Below, piece by piece: positions 1 to 11,613 of a DNA stretch of 64,000 nt. The stretch spans positions 17,523 to 81,522 of the forward strand of contig JAQUHB010000010.1 of assembly GCA_028683835.1 (NCBI GenBank), given 5' to 3'. The notes under the pieces are model-generated. The model saw only the letters and a list, made by a program, of their open reading frames with translations. It was not told where the DNA came from and did no database searches. Origin of the DNA: Sulfurimonadaceae bacterium. Its GTDB lineage: Bacteria; Campylobacterota; Campylobacteria; Campylobacterales; Sulfurimonadaceae. Every line of letters begins with the position of its first letter. Positions within the stretch are counted from its first letter, which is position 1. A program made the position numbers and the translations under genes.

Positions 1-1037
1 AGAGCTTTTGCGATATCTCCTGAGTATTTGATACCGCCATCAGCGATAACAGGCACATCATATTTTCTTGCCATCTGTGCACATTCATCGATTGCAGAAA
101 TTTGAGGAACACCAACACCTGCTACGATACGAGTCGTGCAGATAGAACCTGGTCCAATCCCCACTTTCACGCCATCCGCTCCAGCTTTTATGAGTGCTTC
201 AGCAGCTTCACCTGTTGCAATATTTCCAGCGATAATATCAACAACTAACGTCTCTTTAATCTTTTTAACCGTATCGAGGATACCTTTTGAGTGTCCATGC
301 GCAGAGTCAAGAACTAAAACATCACAACCGGCATCAACAAGAGCTTTTGCGCGATCATACTGACCAACACCGATAGCAGCACCAACACGAAGTCTTCCAA
401 AATCATCTTTATTTGCATTTGGATATTCGATACGTTTTTTGATATCTTTGATCGTCACAAGTCCTTTTAAGAATCCGTCTTCATCAATAATAGGTAATTT
501 TTCTATCTTATTTTTATGCATAATATCTGCGGCATCGTCTAATGATATCCCTTTATTTGCAGTGATTAAAGGCATTTTTGTCATTGCCTCTTCTGCAGTT
601 TTACGCATATCTTTCTCAAAACGCATATCACGATTTGTCAAAATACCAAGAAGTTTATTATGACCATCAACAACCGGAACACCTGAAATTTTATACTCTT
701 TCATAAGCGCATCTGCATCGCCAAGTGTAGCATCTGGATGGACATAGATCGGATCTATAATAATTCCGCTTTCTGATTTTTTTACTTTTTTAACTTGCTT
801 GCACTGAGTCTCGATATCCATATTTTTATGAATAATCCCGATTCCGCCAAGTCTAGCCATAGCAATAGCCGCGCGGTATTCAGTCACAGTATCCATTGCA
901 GCAGATACCATAGGGATATTTAACGTAATATTTTTTGTAAGTTTCGTCTCTAGGCTTACCTCTTTTGGTAAAACTTCTGAGTATTGTGGTACGAGGAGTA
1001 CATCTTCAAATGTGAGGGCGCGTTTACGAATTTTCAT
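1..1037 (-). CDS. guaB: IMP dehydrogenase, partial (C-terminus beyond window start)
   Basis: Minus-strand translation [29 protein letters not shown]...[31 protein letters not shown]...[20 protein letters not shown], with the IMPDH active-site loop and CBS region. Confidence 0.96.
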   Translation of the reverse strand, partial: MKIRKRALTFEDVLLVPQYSEVLPKEVSLETKLTKNITLNIPMVSAAMDTVTEYRAAIAMARLGGIGIIHKNMDIETQCKQVKKVKKSESGIIIDPIYVHPDATLGDADALMKEYKISGVPVVDGHNKLLGILTNRDMRFEKDMRKTAEEAMTKMPLITANKGISLDDAADIMHKNKIEKLPIIDEDGFLKGLVTIKDIKKRIEYPNANKDDFGRLRVGAAIGVGQYDRAKALVDAGCDVLVLDSAHGHSKGILDTVKKIKETLVVDIIAGNIATGEAAEALIKAGADGVKVGIGPGSICTTRIVAGVGVPQISAIDECAQMARKYDVPVIADGGIKYSGDIAKA

Positions 1038-1386
1038 ACGGATATCCTTATGTTGAGTAAAAGTTGTGATTATAGTAATTGTGCGATTATAACTTTTTTG
1101 TGGTTAAAAAAAAGTTATAGCAAAGCCAAACTTTTACATTTAAGTTTTATTCACAATAGAGGACTTGATTTCAGTATTTATTATTACAAAGGTCTTATTC
1201 TGTAAAAAGTATTGAAAAATAACACTATTTTTGGGTCTGACATTGACATGATAGTGATTATATATTAAGCAAAACATTTATTTAATTCTGTCTTTTCCAT
1301 TCTATTTTATTTTATATAACTGAACTCTATTGACAAACAATAAATAGTAAGATATATTATTGTCAATTTAACTAAAGGTGGCTATT

Positions 1387-2499
1387 ATGGATTATAAAAA
1401 TATCGCTCAACAGATAGTAGATATCCATGAACATCTGCGCCTTGAGTGGCCACATCTCAACCATGTTGCCATTGCATTGTATGACCCGGAGAAAGAGGAA
1501 TTACATTCCTTCGCCAATTCCGAAAACACTCATACAAAACTTATTCAATTTGTCCAAAAAATTTCTTCTTTTCCCGAGCTGCAAAAAATTGCAGAAACCA
1601 AAATCCCTCATATGATTGATGCCTCATCTCTTTTTGCAAATCCAGATCATCAGTCCTCTTCGAGTAATTTTGATTCTAGTTTTACCTTACCTATTTTTTT
1701 ACAAAACGGTGATTTATTGGGATTTATATTTTTCAGTGCAGATAAGAATAATTTCTTCACAAAAACAATCCAAGACCATTTGATCGTTTACACACGCCTC
1801 ATCCGTTCCATGATTTTATCGGATATTCTCCCCTTGAAAATACTTCAGGCAGCAGTCATCATGACTCAAAATATGACCCGCTATAAAGATGAAGAAACTG
1901 CCGGACATATTGCCCGGGTTGCCTATTATTCTCGTATGATTGCTGAGTCACTGGCACAAAAACACAATCTAAGCGATGAATTTATTAATTATATTCTCCT
2001 CTATGCCCCGCTACACGACATCGGAAAACTGGCGATACCTGATTCTATCTTACTCAAACCTGGGCGATTAGATCCGGACGAATATGAAATAATGAAAACA
2101 CATGTCATCAAAGGGGAAGAAATCGTCAAGATGCTAATTTCGAGTTTTGACTTAGCTGATTACGATCATACAAGCATGCTCATAAATATTACAAGCTACC
2201 ATCATGAAAGGATCAATGGTGAAGGATATCCGCACAAATTGAAAAGTTTAGAGATACCTATAGAAAGCCGAATTATTGCTGTTGCCGACGTATTTGATGC
2301 TATGAGTAATCCACGCCCTTATCATAAGGGACGAAGTATAGAAGAAACCTTTGAGCATTTGCATTCAAATGCCGGTATCCTTTTTGATCCAGATTGCGTC
2401 AACGCTCTTCTTCAACATAAACAAGAGATTTTTGAAATCAGAAAAATATTTGTCGCAGAAGAATATAACTTTGACTTAATTAAAAATTCTGTCATATAA
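1387..2499 (+). CDS. HD-GYP domain protein
   Basis: HDIGKLAIPDSILLKPGRLDPDEYEIMKTH and HHERINGEGYP motifs. Start chosen at the ATG after AAAGGTGG; the track start at 1378 is GTG. Confidence 0.88.
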   Translation: MDYKNIAQQIVDIHEHLRLEWPHLNHVAIALYDPEKEELHSFANSENTHTKLIQFVQKISSFPELQKIAETKIPHMIDASSLFANPDHQSSSSNFDSSFTLPIFLQNGDLLGFIFFSADKNNFFTKTIQDHLIVYTRLIRSMILSDILPLKILQAAVIMTQNMTRYKDEETAGHIARVAYYSRMIAESLAQKHNLSDEFINYILLYAPLHDIGKLAIPDSILLKPGRLDPDEYEIMKTHVIKGEEIVKMLISSFDLADYDHTSMLINITSYHHERINGEGYPHKLKSLEIPIESRIIAVADVFDAMSNPRPYHKGRSIEETFEHLHSNAGILFDPDCVNALLQHKQEIFEIRKIFVAEEYNFDLIKNSVI

Positions 2500-2650
2500 A
2501 ATATAAATAATCATATAACATTTAATTTACCGCCTTTAGCAAACTATATAAATTCTTTCATTTAGACAATTACAGCTTTGTATTGGAACAATTTAAGCCT
2601 TTATATATTGCCTTATTCTTAATATTAAATAAGAAAATAATGCAATATAT

Positions 2651-5332
2651 TTAAAACGTACTGCTAAATGCAAATTTTTCCTTCTCAAACAACTCAAGAC
2701 ATGCATCTACAACAGAAGGTTCATAGATGCTTCCGCGTCCATGTCTAATCTCATCTATTGCAGCTTCTATCCCTACAGATGGACGATATGGACGATGTGA
2801 TGACATAGCTTCTACAACGTCTGACAAAGCGACTATCTTGGATTCTAGCAGTATCTCATCACCTTTTAAGCCTTGCGGATATCCACTCCCGTCGATCTTT
2901 TCATGATGCTGCAAAATTATCGTCGCTATCGGCCATGGAAATTGAATATCTTTGAGTATATCATAACCGGTTTGGGGATGCATCTGAATAAGTTTGTACT
3001 CAAGATCATTAAGTTTTCCAGGTTTGACAAGTATCTCCGAGGGAACATGGATTTTTCCCAAGTCATGGATAAGCGCCGCAAAATGGATCCCATGAACTTG
3101 ATAATCAGGCAGATTCATCTTTTTTGCGATTGCTGTTGCAAGTTCTGCTACACGGCGCTGATGCCCTGCCGTATATGGATCACGTGACTCAAGTGTCGCT
3201 GCGATTGCTTGAATAGACTGTTCCAAACTTTGCTGCAACAAAAGGACATGTTGTTCATGTTCTGTACGTGTACGTAAATTGATAATACCGTAAGCCAAAT
3301 CATTTGCCAGCTCTTCTAGAAGATGGATTTCCTCTTTATCAAATGAATTTTTTTGATATGAATAGATACTTAAAGCGCCGAAAACTTTGCCTTTGTTCAA
3401 AAGAGGAAAAGCGATATTGGAAGCATAACGGTGTAATTTACAAGCGTCTTTCCATGACTGATAGCCTTGTTCATTTTCAATATCTCTGCAGATTTGTTGT
3501 ACGCCGTTTCGAATAGCTCTTGCAGATGGTAACTGTCCCTCTTCTATATCATCCCAACTAAGAGGTCCATTATAAAAATAATTTTCATCTTTACCCGACC
3601 ATGCCATAAGAGTCATACTTTTTTTTACATCGTCTTGAGTGTATACGACCGTTGCAAGAGCATACCCTCCTTTATCTACGATAATACTCGTCACGGTGTA
3701 CAACAAATCATCTTCATTTGAAGCTTTTACAAGAGCTATATTACCGGCAGAAAGGGTTTTTAAAGCGCGATTTGCTCTATGAAGAGATGCTTCAGCTTCT
3801 TTTCTCTCTGTAATCACATCAAAAACGGCTACAAAATATTCACGCTTTGGACTATAGACTGAAATAAAAAACCATGTTTTAAGAGATTCTACATAGATCT
3901 CAAACTGTTCAGATCCTCCGCCTGAGGCTACTCTGCCATATCTTTCAAAGAGCTCAGGATCACTTTCTTTGATTCCAGGAACGACATCACTAATATGTTT
4001 ACCTTTAACATCATGCAAACCGGTCTGTTTTTCAAAAGCTTCATTGACATCTAGATAGATAAAATCTACCGGTCGCCCATCTTCATAGATCATTTGACAA
4101 TAGGCAAAACCGTTTAACATACTCGCAAAAAGTAGTCTATAACGCTCTTCACTTTTGTGAAGAGCATGTTCTGCCTGTTTACGTTCAGTAATATCACGAT
4201 CTATTCCACGATACCCTAAAAGATCTCCATTTTCATCAAAAAATGGAACACCGCTAGTTTCGAAAATAACATAGTGCCCATTTTTATGAATCATGATATT
4301 TTCTAAGGCAACGATTTTTGAAGATGTTTCAACAATATTTTTAAAAAAAGAAGATACTCTCTGTGCTTCTTTAGGAGACATAAAAGCGAATGGTGATTTC
4401 CCAAGAAGTTCATGTGATTCATATCCAAGTAAAGCTTTTGATTGAGGGCTTACATAAGTATAATTACCTTTTTCGTCTACTTCCCAAATCCAATCACTGA
4501 CAGACTCTATAATCGTGCGAAATTTTTCCTCACTTTGTCTTAGTAACTTTTCTGTCCTTTTCCGTTCAGTAATATCCCGTAAAATGCCAATACCATTCCA
4601 TACGCCATTTTTCTCGACTGCCGATAATGAAAGTTCAATAGGGAACTCCGTTCCATCCTTCTTTATTGCAGCTAATTCCAGTGTCTTTCCAATAGCAACA
4701 CCTTCACCACTCTCCATAAAATGTTTAAGAGCGCTTTTATGGGCTTCTAAAAAACGCTTTGGCGCAAGCAGTCTATGCAAATTCAGACCCACTGCCTCTT
4801 TCTCGCAATAACCGAATATTTTTTCAGCTGCCCTATTCCAATAAGATATATTGCCTTTGTTATCTATCATTAAGATCGCATCTTGCGCAGAAGTAGCGAT
4901 ACTGCGAAATTTCTCCTCACTTTCCCGCACTTCTTTTTCTAAACTTTTATACTTTGTAATATCTTCAAGTATATGCATAGAATAGAGATATTTTCCCTTA
5001 TTATCTACTATAGAATAAGCTAATAAACGAAAGATGGCATCACCTACCTGTAACTCCTCTTCATGTCCTTCAGTACCGGGATTTTTTACTCCTTCTTGAC
5101 AACCGTATGATGGAGCATCTGATTTTGGGAAGATTTCATAATATTTACGACCTATAATTTCTTCAAATGAAAGTCCTGCATACTTTTGATAGGCTTTATT
5201 ACAGCGTAAAACATGAAATTCACCATCATGTATAAAAATTGCATCTTGAAATGAATCCAGTGCACTCATCCACTCTTGATGTGCGTGTTCAATCTTTTCA
5301 CATATCTCATTATCTAACATATGACTCCCCAT
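2651..5332 (-). CDS. Multi-PAS, GAF, HD-GYP signalling protein
   Basis: Repeated PAS S-box motifs (DITERK), GAF-like segment, HDLGKIHVPSEILVKPGKL and HHEKIDGSGYPQGL. Confidence 0.9.
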   Translation of the reverse strand: MGSHMLDNEICEKIEHAHQEWMSALDSFQDAIFIHDGEFHVLRCNKAYQKYAGLSFEEIIGRKYYEIFPKSDAPSYGCQEGVKNPGTEGHEEELQVGDAIFRLLAYSIVDNKGKYLYSMHILEDITKYKSLEKEVRESEEKFRSIATSAQDAILMIDNKGNISYWNRAAEKIFGYCEKEAVGLNLHRLLAPKRFLEAHKSALKHFMESGEGVAIGKTLELAAIKKDGTEFPIELSLSAVEKNGVWNGIGILRDITERKRTEKLLRQSEEKFRTIIESVSDWIWEVDEKGNYTYVSPQSKALLGYESHELLGKSPFAFMSPKEAQRVSSFFKNIVETSSKIVALENIMIHKNGHYVIFETSGVPFFDENGDLLGYRGIDRDITERKQAEHALHKSEERYRLLFASMLNGFAYCQMIYEDGRPVDFIYLDVNEAFEKQTGLHDVKGKHISDVVPGIKESDPELFERYGRVASGGGSEQFEIYVESLKTWFFISVYSPKREYFVAVFDVITERKEAEASLHRANRALKTLSAGNIALVKASNEDDLLYTVTSIIVDKGGYALATVVYTQDDVKKSMTLMAWSGKDENYFYNGPLSWDDIEEGQLPSARAIRNGVQQICRDIENEQGYQSWKDACKLHRYASNIAFPLLNKGKVFGALSIYSYQKNSFDKEEIHLLEELANDLAYGIINLRTRTEHEQHVLLLQQSLEQSIQAIAATLESRDPYTAGHQRRVAELATAIAKKMNLPDYQVHGIHFAALIHDLGKIHVPSEILVKPGKLNDLEYKLIQMHPQTGYDILKDIQFPWPIATIILQHHEKIDGSGYPQGLKGDEILLESKIVALSDVVEAMSSHRPYRPSVGIEAAIDEIRHGRGSIYEPSVVDACLELFEKEKFAFSSTF

Positions 5333-5365
5333 ATTCTATTCAACAAATATTCTAGCACAAAATAT

Positions 5366-6178
5366 TCAAATTCCTAATACTTTCATCGCACTTCGTATGA
5401 CTGGTATCATGGTCATCTCGACGGCTTTGTTAAGGTTTAATGGCTGCACCATCATCTTGATAGCCATATTGTATGGATAGTGCTTTTTAGCTAGATCTTT
5501 TAGCTCTTTTTTGAATAGTTCATAAGATGAAAACTCAAACCGACCCTTGTGTTCAAGTTCATAAATACTCTGATATCCCATCTCTATATCTTCACTGCTA
5601 GCTTCCTTCAAGCGCTTGGCAATCACTTTTAGTATCACTGTTCGTCCTAGATTTTCTTTTTGATTATAGTGTTTGAAGTAATGGTCAAAGTAGCTGTAGT
5701 GATTGACCTCATCTTTGTAGATATAGTGTGACAAAGCTGCTAGTACCGGTTCATCACAACTTTTTGCATAACTCTCAAATGCTCTATACATGGTAGAAGT
5801 CCCTGTCTCGACTATCATCCTTGCAAGCATTTCTAAAGCGCGTGTTGCCTGAAACGAATCTGTGTTGCAAAGTGGCAGATAAAGCTCCAAAAAACGCTCA
5901 TACGTCTTTTGCCAGAGAAATTCAGGCCATACATATAAGATGTATGCCCTCAGCGCTTTGCCGTGTTGCAGCTCTTCCTTTTGCCAACTTTCATTTATCC
6001 AACTAACGGCTTCTAGGTTGTCACTGTAATATTCTGAAAGATTTTTTGCATAGGTCTCGGACGTTATCTCTACGAACGATGCGATCGTAAGAAGATAGAA
6101 GAGAAAACGGTTCTCTTTAACTTTTGTAGTATCTATAGAATCATAGTCTATATCTTTAGTATAATCCCATTTTGCCAT
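5366..6178 (-). CDS. Ferritin-like / diiron-type hypothetical protein
   Basis: Helical protein with E...W..EE..HG and DEVNHYSYFDHYFKHY patterns. Start MAKWDYTK preferred over the upstream ATG. Confidence 0.55.
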   Translation of the reverse strand: MAKWDYTKDIDYDSIDTTKVKENRFLFYLLTIASFVEITSETYAKNLSEYYSDNLEAVSWINESWQKEELQHGKALRAYILYVWPEFLWQKTYERFLELYLPLCNTDSFQATRALEMLARMIVETGTSTMYRAFESYAKSCDEPVLAALSHYIYKDEVNHYSYFDHYFKHYNQKENLGRTVILKVIAKRLKEASSEDIEMGYQSIYELEHKGRFEFSSYELFKKELKDLAKKHYPYNMAIKMMVQPLNLNKAVEMTMIPVIRSAMKVLGI

Positions 6179-6335
6179 AACAGTTACCTCATGTTTTAAA
6201 GTCACTGCGTCCATTTTACAACTTATAGGTTAATGTTTATCTTTACATCTAGGGGTAGATCAAAAATGCTATAATGGCGGTACTTTCCATAAGGATGTAA
6301 GAAATGCAAACTCTTCATCACACAAAATATGTCAG

Positions 6336-6938
6336 ATGTTAGCTTCTTTTAGTGAAGGGTTTTTATTGGGGCTTGGTGCTGCTATCCCCTTAGGTCCTAT
6401 TAACATTCTTATTATGAACAACGCGTTAAAAAGCTATATGGCAGGAGTTGCTCTTGGTTTTGGAGCCATGAGCGCGGATATATTTTATCTCTCTTTGATC
6501 TTAGCCGGATTTATAAAGTTTTTTAACAACCCCAATATTTTAAATATTATTGGAGTTCTCGGAAGCTCTTTTTTACTCTATCTTGCATACGACATCTACA
6601 AAAATAGAGCTAAAAAAATAGAACTGTACACCCATACCGTTCCGATTAAGAACCTCTCCAAGATCTATATCCAAGGATTGTTGTTGACACTTCTAAATCC
6701 CTACACTATCGTTTTTTGGTTTAGCATCGCAGGGTATGCCGCAACTAAAAACCTAAACACGGGTTTTACCATACTCGGTATGATCAGCGCCATCACTCTG
6801 TGGACGACTTTGATGCCCTATTTGGTACACAGAACAAAGCACAAAATATCTCAAAGAGTCTCAACCTATCTCAGCATCTTCTCTTCGCTTATTCTTTTTG
6901 GATTTTCTCTCTCACTGTTTATACATGTACTCTTTTGA
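6336..6938 (+). CDS. LysE family translocator
   Basis: N-terminal FLLGLGAAIPLGPINILIMNNALK and multiple TM segments. Confidence 0.82.
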   Translation: MLASFSEGFLLGLGAAIPLGPINILIMNNALKSYMAGVALGFGAMSADIFYLSLILAGFIKFFNNPNILNIIGVLGSSFLLYLAYDIYKNRAKKIELYTHTVPIKNLSKIYIQGLLLTLLNPYTIVFWFSIAGYAATKNLNTGFTILGMISAITLWTTLMPYLVHRTKHKISQRVSTYLSIFSSLILFGFSLSLFIHVLF

Positions 6939-7052
6939 GCTGCGCGATAATAAATATTTTTAGGAATTTGTCAGCTGTTTTTTTGGGAACCTGATAACAT
7001 CAGGTTTGAAGTCGTTAAGAAAACTTTATAATAGTTTCTTACCTTCTTCTGA

Positions 7053-7160
7053 TTATTGCATCTTATCATATTCTTTTTGTTGTCTAATAAGCTCATTTTG
7101 CCTTCTTTTTGCATCATGTTCTGCTGCTTCTACAGATCTAAGTGTACCTTTCCATCCCAT
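7053..7160 (-). pseudogene. Short ORF, possible N-terminal remnant of a small conserved protein
   Basis: MGWKGTLRSVEAAEHDAKRRQNELIRQQKEYDKMQ*, read manually in the intergenic gap. Confidence 0.35.
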
Positions 7161-7292
7161 GTAGAATCTCCATAATAGAGAATTTAACTACCGATGAAAC
7201 ACTATATCAGAAAAGCACTAAATGAAAATAATTACAAGAAAATACTTCCAAGCTCAACAGCTTGAAAAGTAGAAAAGTTTAAAGTTTGAAGA

Positions 7293-8639
7293 TTAAGAGT
7301 TGTAGTTTACCTGTTTTTCTAAGCTGAGTGCGCCGTCAAAAAGTGTTTGTTCGTCGTATGCTTTTGCTATGAGCTGTAAACCTATGGGCATACCGCTTTG
7401 TGTATTTGCAACAGGCACAGAGATAGCAGGAAGACCTGCGAGGTTTACAGAGATAGTATAAATGTCACTGAGGTACATCTCTATCGGGCTTGAAAGCTCA
7501 CCGAACTTATTTGCAACTGTCGGAGCGACAGGCGACAAAATAAGATCCACATCTTCAAATATTTTTGCGTAGTTATCTTTGATAAGATGACGAACTTTTT
7601 GTGCTTTTACATAGTAAGCATCATAGTATCCAGAAGATAAAACGAAGTTTCCAAGCATGATACGGCGTTTTACTTCATCGCCAAAACCTTCACTACGTGT
7701 TTTGATAAAAGTATCTTCGAGATTTTTACCCACTTTACGGTTTCCATAACGGATACCATCATATCGTGCTAAGTTTGTTGTTGCTTCAGCTGTTGCCGTG
7801 ATGTAGTAAGCCGAGATATCGTATTTTGGGTTCATCATCTCTTTTTCTACGATGGTATGACCCGCAGCTTTTAATGCTTCAATAGTATCAGAATACGCTT
7901 TTTGTACGTCATCGCTTGCATCTTTGACATATTCTGGTAAAACAGCGATGCGTAATTTTCTCTCAGGGTTAAGTTTATCGCTTACTTTTTCATACGAAAT
8001 ATCCGCACTTGTAGAATCTTTTTCATCGTGTCCGCAGATAATGTCATACAAGATCGCCGCATCTTCGACGTTTTGAGTCATCGGCCCGATCTGATCCAAG
8101 CTTGAAGCATACGCACCAAGACCATAACGGCTCACACGTCCGTAAGTCGGTTTCATCCCGACAATCCCGCAAAACGCCGCAGGCTGACGGATAGACCCAC
8201 CCGTGTCGCTTCCAAGTGCCGCGATAGCAAGACCTGCTGCCACAGCAGCCGCGCTTCCGCCCGAACTTCCACCTGGAACACAGTCACGGTTTTTAGGGTT
8301 TAAAGTCTTGCCGTAAAAACTGCTCTCAGTTGTAGAACCCATCGCAAACTCATCCATATTTGTACGACCAAATGGGCTAAGACCTGCGATGAGCATCTTT
8401 TCGATTACCGTTGCATTGTACGGAGAAATGTAGCCTTGAAGGATATTCGAGCCTGAAGTCACAGACCAATCTTTGACTTGGATATTGTCTTTTATCGCGA
8501 TCGGCACGCCTTCCCCTACATTGTTGACATCTATGTACGCATTTAACGCAGGATCTGCTTCTATCTTTGTCTTTAGTTCATCTTTAAATTTTTTCAGTTC
8601 ATCTGTACTAAGAGATAATGCTTCTTTTAATGTAATCAC
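7293..8639 (-). CDS. gatA: Aspartyl/glutamyl-tRNA amidotransferase subunit A
   Basis: Amidase signature [44 protein letters not shown]. Confidence 0.97.
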   Translation of the reverse strand: MITLKEALSLSTDELKKFKDELKTKIEADPALNAYIDVNNVGEGVPIAIKDNIQVKDWSVTSGSNILQGYISPYNATVIEKMLIAGLSPFGRTNMDEFAMGSTTESSFYGKTLNPKNRDCVPGGSSGGSAAAVAAGLAIAALGSDTGGSIRQPAAFCGIVGMKPTYGRVSRYGLGAYASSLDQIGPMTQNVEDAAILYDIICGHDEKDSTSADISYEKVSDKLNPERKLRIAVLPEYVKDASDDVQKAYSDTIEALKAAGHTIVEKEMMNPKYDISAYYITATAEATTNLARYDGIRYGNRKVGKNLEDTFIKTRSEGFGDEVKRRIMLGNFVLSSGYYDAYYVKAQKVRHLIKDNYAKIFEDVDLILSPVAPTVANKFGELSSPIEMYLSDIYTISVNLAGLPAISVPVANTQSGMPIGLQLIAKAYDEQTLFDGALSLEKQVNYNS

Positions 8640-8732
8640 TAAATTTCCTATCTTTTAAATTAATCACACGATTATATCTAAACGTTTATATCATTTTTCT
8701 TTTATTGTTTTTAAGTATTTTATTGTTCTACA

Positions 8733-10559
8733 CTAATGTAATTGCGCACTCTTTTTGAGCTCTAAAATTAATTCTTTTTGTCTATCATATATATACTGGA
8801 TCAAAAGAGAATCATGTGTGTTGTACTCTTCTATGTCACAAATAATCTTACATGTATCTTGATTACTATCTATAATCACAGCGATCACTGTTCCTTCCAC
8901 GTTAAGCCTACTGAAACCCAGTTCAGCTTTAGGATTTGGTATGTTAAAAGTAAGAGAAACATTTTCATTTTGCATAGTATCTACAAGCGGCACGTATTTC
9001 GCATATATAGCTATCGATTTTATAGATAGATCCACAATATAGCCATTCAAACTAACTCCGCTTACAAATAGCGATATTGGTGTTTTGTTAACCGTTGTAA
9101 CGCGTGAATATCTTCTAGCATTTATATTTGTATCTAAAAATTTAAATTTTTCCAACATGACTATTCTTCTTGTCAAATCAATTTTTTTCACCTTTGCTTC
9201 AATATCATGAAGAAAAACAGCTGATTGTAAAATTGTTTTTTGGTCAAGATTTATAACCACACCTTGAAGTGCTTCAAAGCGGATAGTTATAGTATTTTTG
9301 GCGATGCTAAGAATTTTAGATGGCGTATTTATAACTAAGCCATGATAAATATTTAAGAGTTTAATTTCGCTTGAATATTTAAAAGCATCCTCTAAAAGGC
9401 TTTGTTCATCTATAATGCTCTCTAACTTACTAATATGTTTAATCTTGATAGAATTCTGCTCTTCTTGCGATAAATCTACTTTCATAATATGATTCAAGGT
9501 GGAAAGAATTTCACTTAGATCTAGACTATTAAGATTAAGTGTATATATATCTATTAATGGCTTGTACATTTGAGAAGAGATATAGTTTATAATCTGAGCA
9601 TTGATATTATTTGCCAGATTATTTATCTCATCTTCATTCATCTCTTCAAAAAGTATTACATAAAAATTTATAGCTATCTCTGCAAAAACAACTTTTTTTT
9701 CTAGTATTGATTTGATAAAACCTAGTAAATCTATCAATAACTCTTCTAAGGGAAGAACAGCTAATTCATTTTGCAACTTTTCAAAGTTTTGTATGTTTAT
9801 AGTAATTGCATCAAAGCCATTATTAGCTATATCTTTTTGTAAAAGCTTCTCTTTTAGTAACTCTACAAAAGCGATCCTGCTAGAGATCAAATCCAATGTA
9901 CTCTCTTTTAAAGAGCTGAGTTCATCAACATACATAATTTTCATATCATTCATAAGACTTACAGAAGTGACGCTATATTTTTTAGGGAATCCATTTTTTA
10001 TAGAAATCGCTCTCTCAATCTCACCATCTTTACTAAGTAAACCTTGAACATCCAACTGATTTAAAATAGTGTTTTGAAAGCTTTCTAAAGTTTCACATCT
10101 AAAATCTTTTAAAAGTTTACCGCTAACTTGTTCTAAGCTCATATTTTTATAAATCATAAAACTCAGTGTTGCAAAATCCGCTTTTCCAACAAGTTGTTGA
10201 AGTGTCTCTTCTGTAGAAATTTTCTGATCTTCTATTATCCTTTCTATAGCTTTTTCTGTGTTCATATTTTGAAGTATTAAGTTTTTTGCATTCAGCAAAT
10301 AGGAGAGTTGAAAAAACATCAAGTTGTGCTTTTGTGGAACTATAAAGTATATAAGGGAATGGAGTTTTTGTTTAAATAACTCTTTTACTTTTAAAGAAAT
10401 ATCTTTATCAACTTCTTCAAGTTCAATAATATATATCTCACAAGTATCAATCTCATTACGTACACTTATATCAATTGAAACACTACTCTTGAAATACTCC
10501 AATATAGCCTTCACATGATGTGAAGTAGTATGTTTATAATAAAGATGACAAAGACTCAT
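8733..10559 (-). CDS. PilZ-like C-terminal domain signalling protein
   Basis: C-terminal RRYSRVTTVNKTPISLFVSGVSLNGYIVDLSIKSIAIYAK resembles PilZ; the N-terminal region is unassigned. Confidence 0.6.
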   Translation of the reverse strand: MSLCHLYYKHTTSHHVKAILEYFKSSVSIDISVRNEIDTCEIYIIELEEVDKDISLKVKELFKQKLHSLIYFIVPQKHNLMFFQLSYLLNAKNLILQNMNTEKAIERIIEDQKISTEETLQQLVGKADFATLSFMIYKNMSLEQVSGKLLKDFRCETLESFQNTILNQLDVQGLLSKDGEIERAISIKNGFPKKYSVTSVSLMNDMKIMYVDELSSLKESTLDLISSRIAFVELLKEKLLQKDIANNGFDAITINIQNFEKLQNELAVLPLEELLIDLLGFIKSILEKKVVFAEIAINFYVILFEEMNEDEINNLANNINAQIINYISSQMYKPLIDIYTLNLNSLDLSEILSTLNHIMKVDLSQEEQNSIKIKHISKLESIIDEQSLLEDAFKYSSEIKLLNIYHGLVINTPSKILSIAKNTITIRFEALQGVVINLDQKTILQSAVFLHDIEAKVKKIDLTRRIVMLEKFKFLDTNINARRYSRVTTVNKTPISLFVSGVSLNGYIVDLSIKSIAIYAKYVPLVDTMQNENVSLTFNIPNPKAELGFSRLNVEGTVIAVIIDSNQDTCKIICDIEEYNTHDSLLIQYIYDRQKELILELKKSAQLH

Positions 10560-10658
10560 ATGCTAATCCTACTATTTATAAATAATTCAATCATACATAG
10601 AGTTTTTATACTAAACAAGATGTAAGTTGTTACAAGAACAGGGAATTGTATTAAAAAC

Positions 10659-11480
10659 TCATTCCATATATTTGATACGTATTCTTTTTGCTACTCTTTT
10701 AAATGCTTCTTCGTTATAAGAATGTTGTTGAAGGATCGCAAGAACTTTATTGATTGAATTTTCAGTCAATTGTTCTTGGGCATTAATGGCTGTACGAACT
10801 ATTTGGAGAGGAAAAACGATATCTTTCATTTCATCTGGTATCTCTTCATATTTACTATCTAAATATTGCATAGATTCAAAGAAGCTCTCATGTAGATTCA
10901 TATGCTCAAAAATAAGAGCATTTACCTGTGCTGTGGTCATTGTTACATATCTATTTTCCACAAAAGATATATCTTTAGATTCCAATAAATCATTATAAAA
11001 ATCTTGATCTTTTTGATTTTGTAAAACATCATTTGCAATTAAGATTTTTCCGGTTTCCATCAAAAAAGCGATAGGTGTGACAATTCGCGCTATATTAATA
11101 TTTACTGCCATATACCATTGAAAGATAAACTCACTTTGCATCATTGATATTTTTGAAAATTCTGAAGTTGAAATACCATAGGGAGATAAATTTATATCAA
11201 ACCCCCTTTGAATACATATACCAAGAACAATTGAACGGATTTGAGTATGTCCAAATAAAGTGACTGCTTGTAAAATTGATACGATACTTTTACTAAATCC
11301 ATACATCGGAGCATTCACTTTTGAGAGAATCCCTGCCGTGAGAGATGGATCTTTTTCAATAATAGCAATAAGATCATCAATATTTGGGTCACCTTGTGCA
11401 AAAAGATTTTCAATTTTTAAAACAGACTCTGGAAGAGGAGGAAGGGAATTAACCTGTTCAATAATAAAGTTGTATGGCAA
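10659..11480 (-). CDS. HDOD domain protein
   Basis: LPPLPESVLKIENL...DLIAIIEKDPSLTAGILSKVNAPMYGF...SIVSILQAVTLFGHTQIRSIVL. Confidence 0.88.
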   Translation of the reverse strand: MPYNFIIEQVNSLPPLPESVLKIENLFAQGDPNIDDLIAIIEKDPSLTAGILSKVNAPMYGFSKSIVSILQAVTLFGHTQIRSIVLGICIQRGFDINLSPYGISTSEFSKISMMQSEFIFQWYMAVNINIARIVTPIAFLMETGKILIANDVLQNQKDQDFYNDLLESKDISFVENRYVTMTTAQVNALIFEHMNLHESFFESMQYLDSKYEEIPDEMKDIVFPLQIVRTAINAQEQLTENSINKVLAILQQHSYNEEAFKRVAKRIRIKYME

Positions 11481-11613
11481 AATATGTACCTCTAAATAAT
11501 ATTATTTTTATGTATTTCAAAAGATGATTTTCTAGAACAAAATATTCATCTATTTATATCTAATTTATACTTTTTTTTCCCATCTTCATGAAGATGCAAG
11601 ATCGACCTTCATA

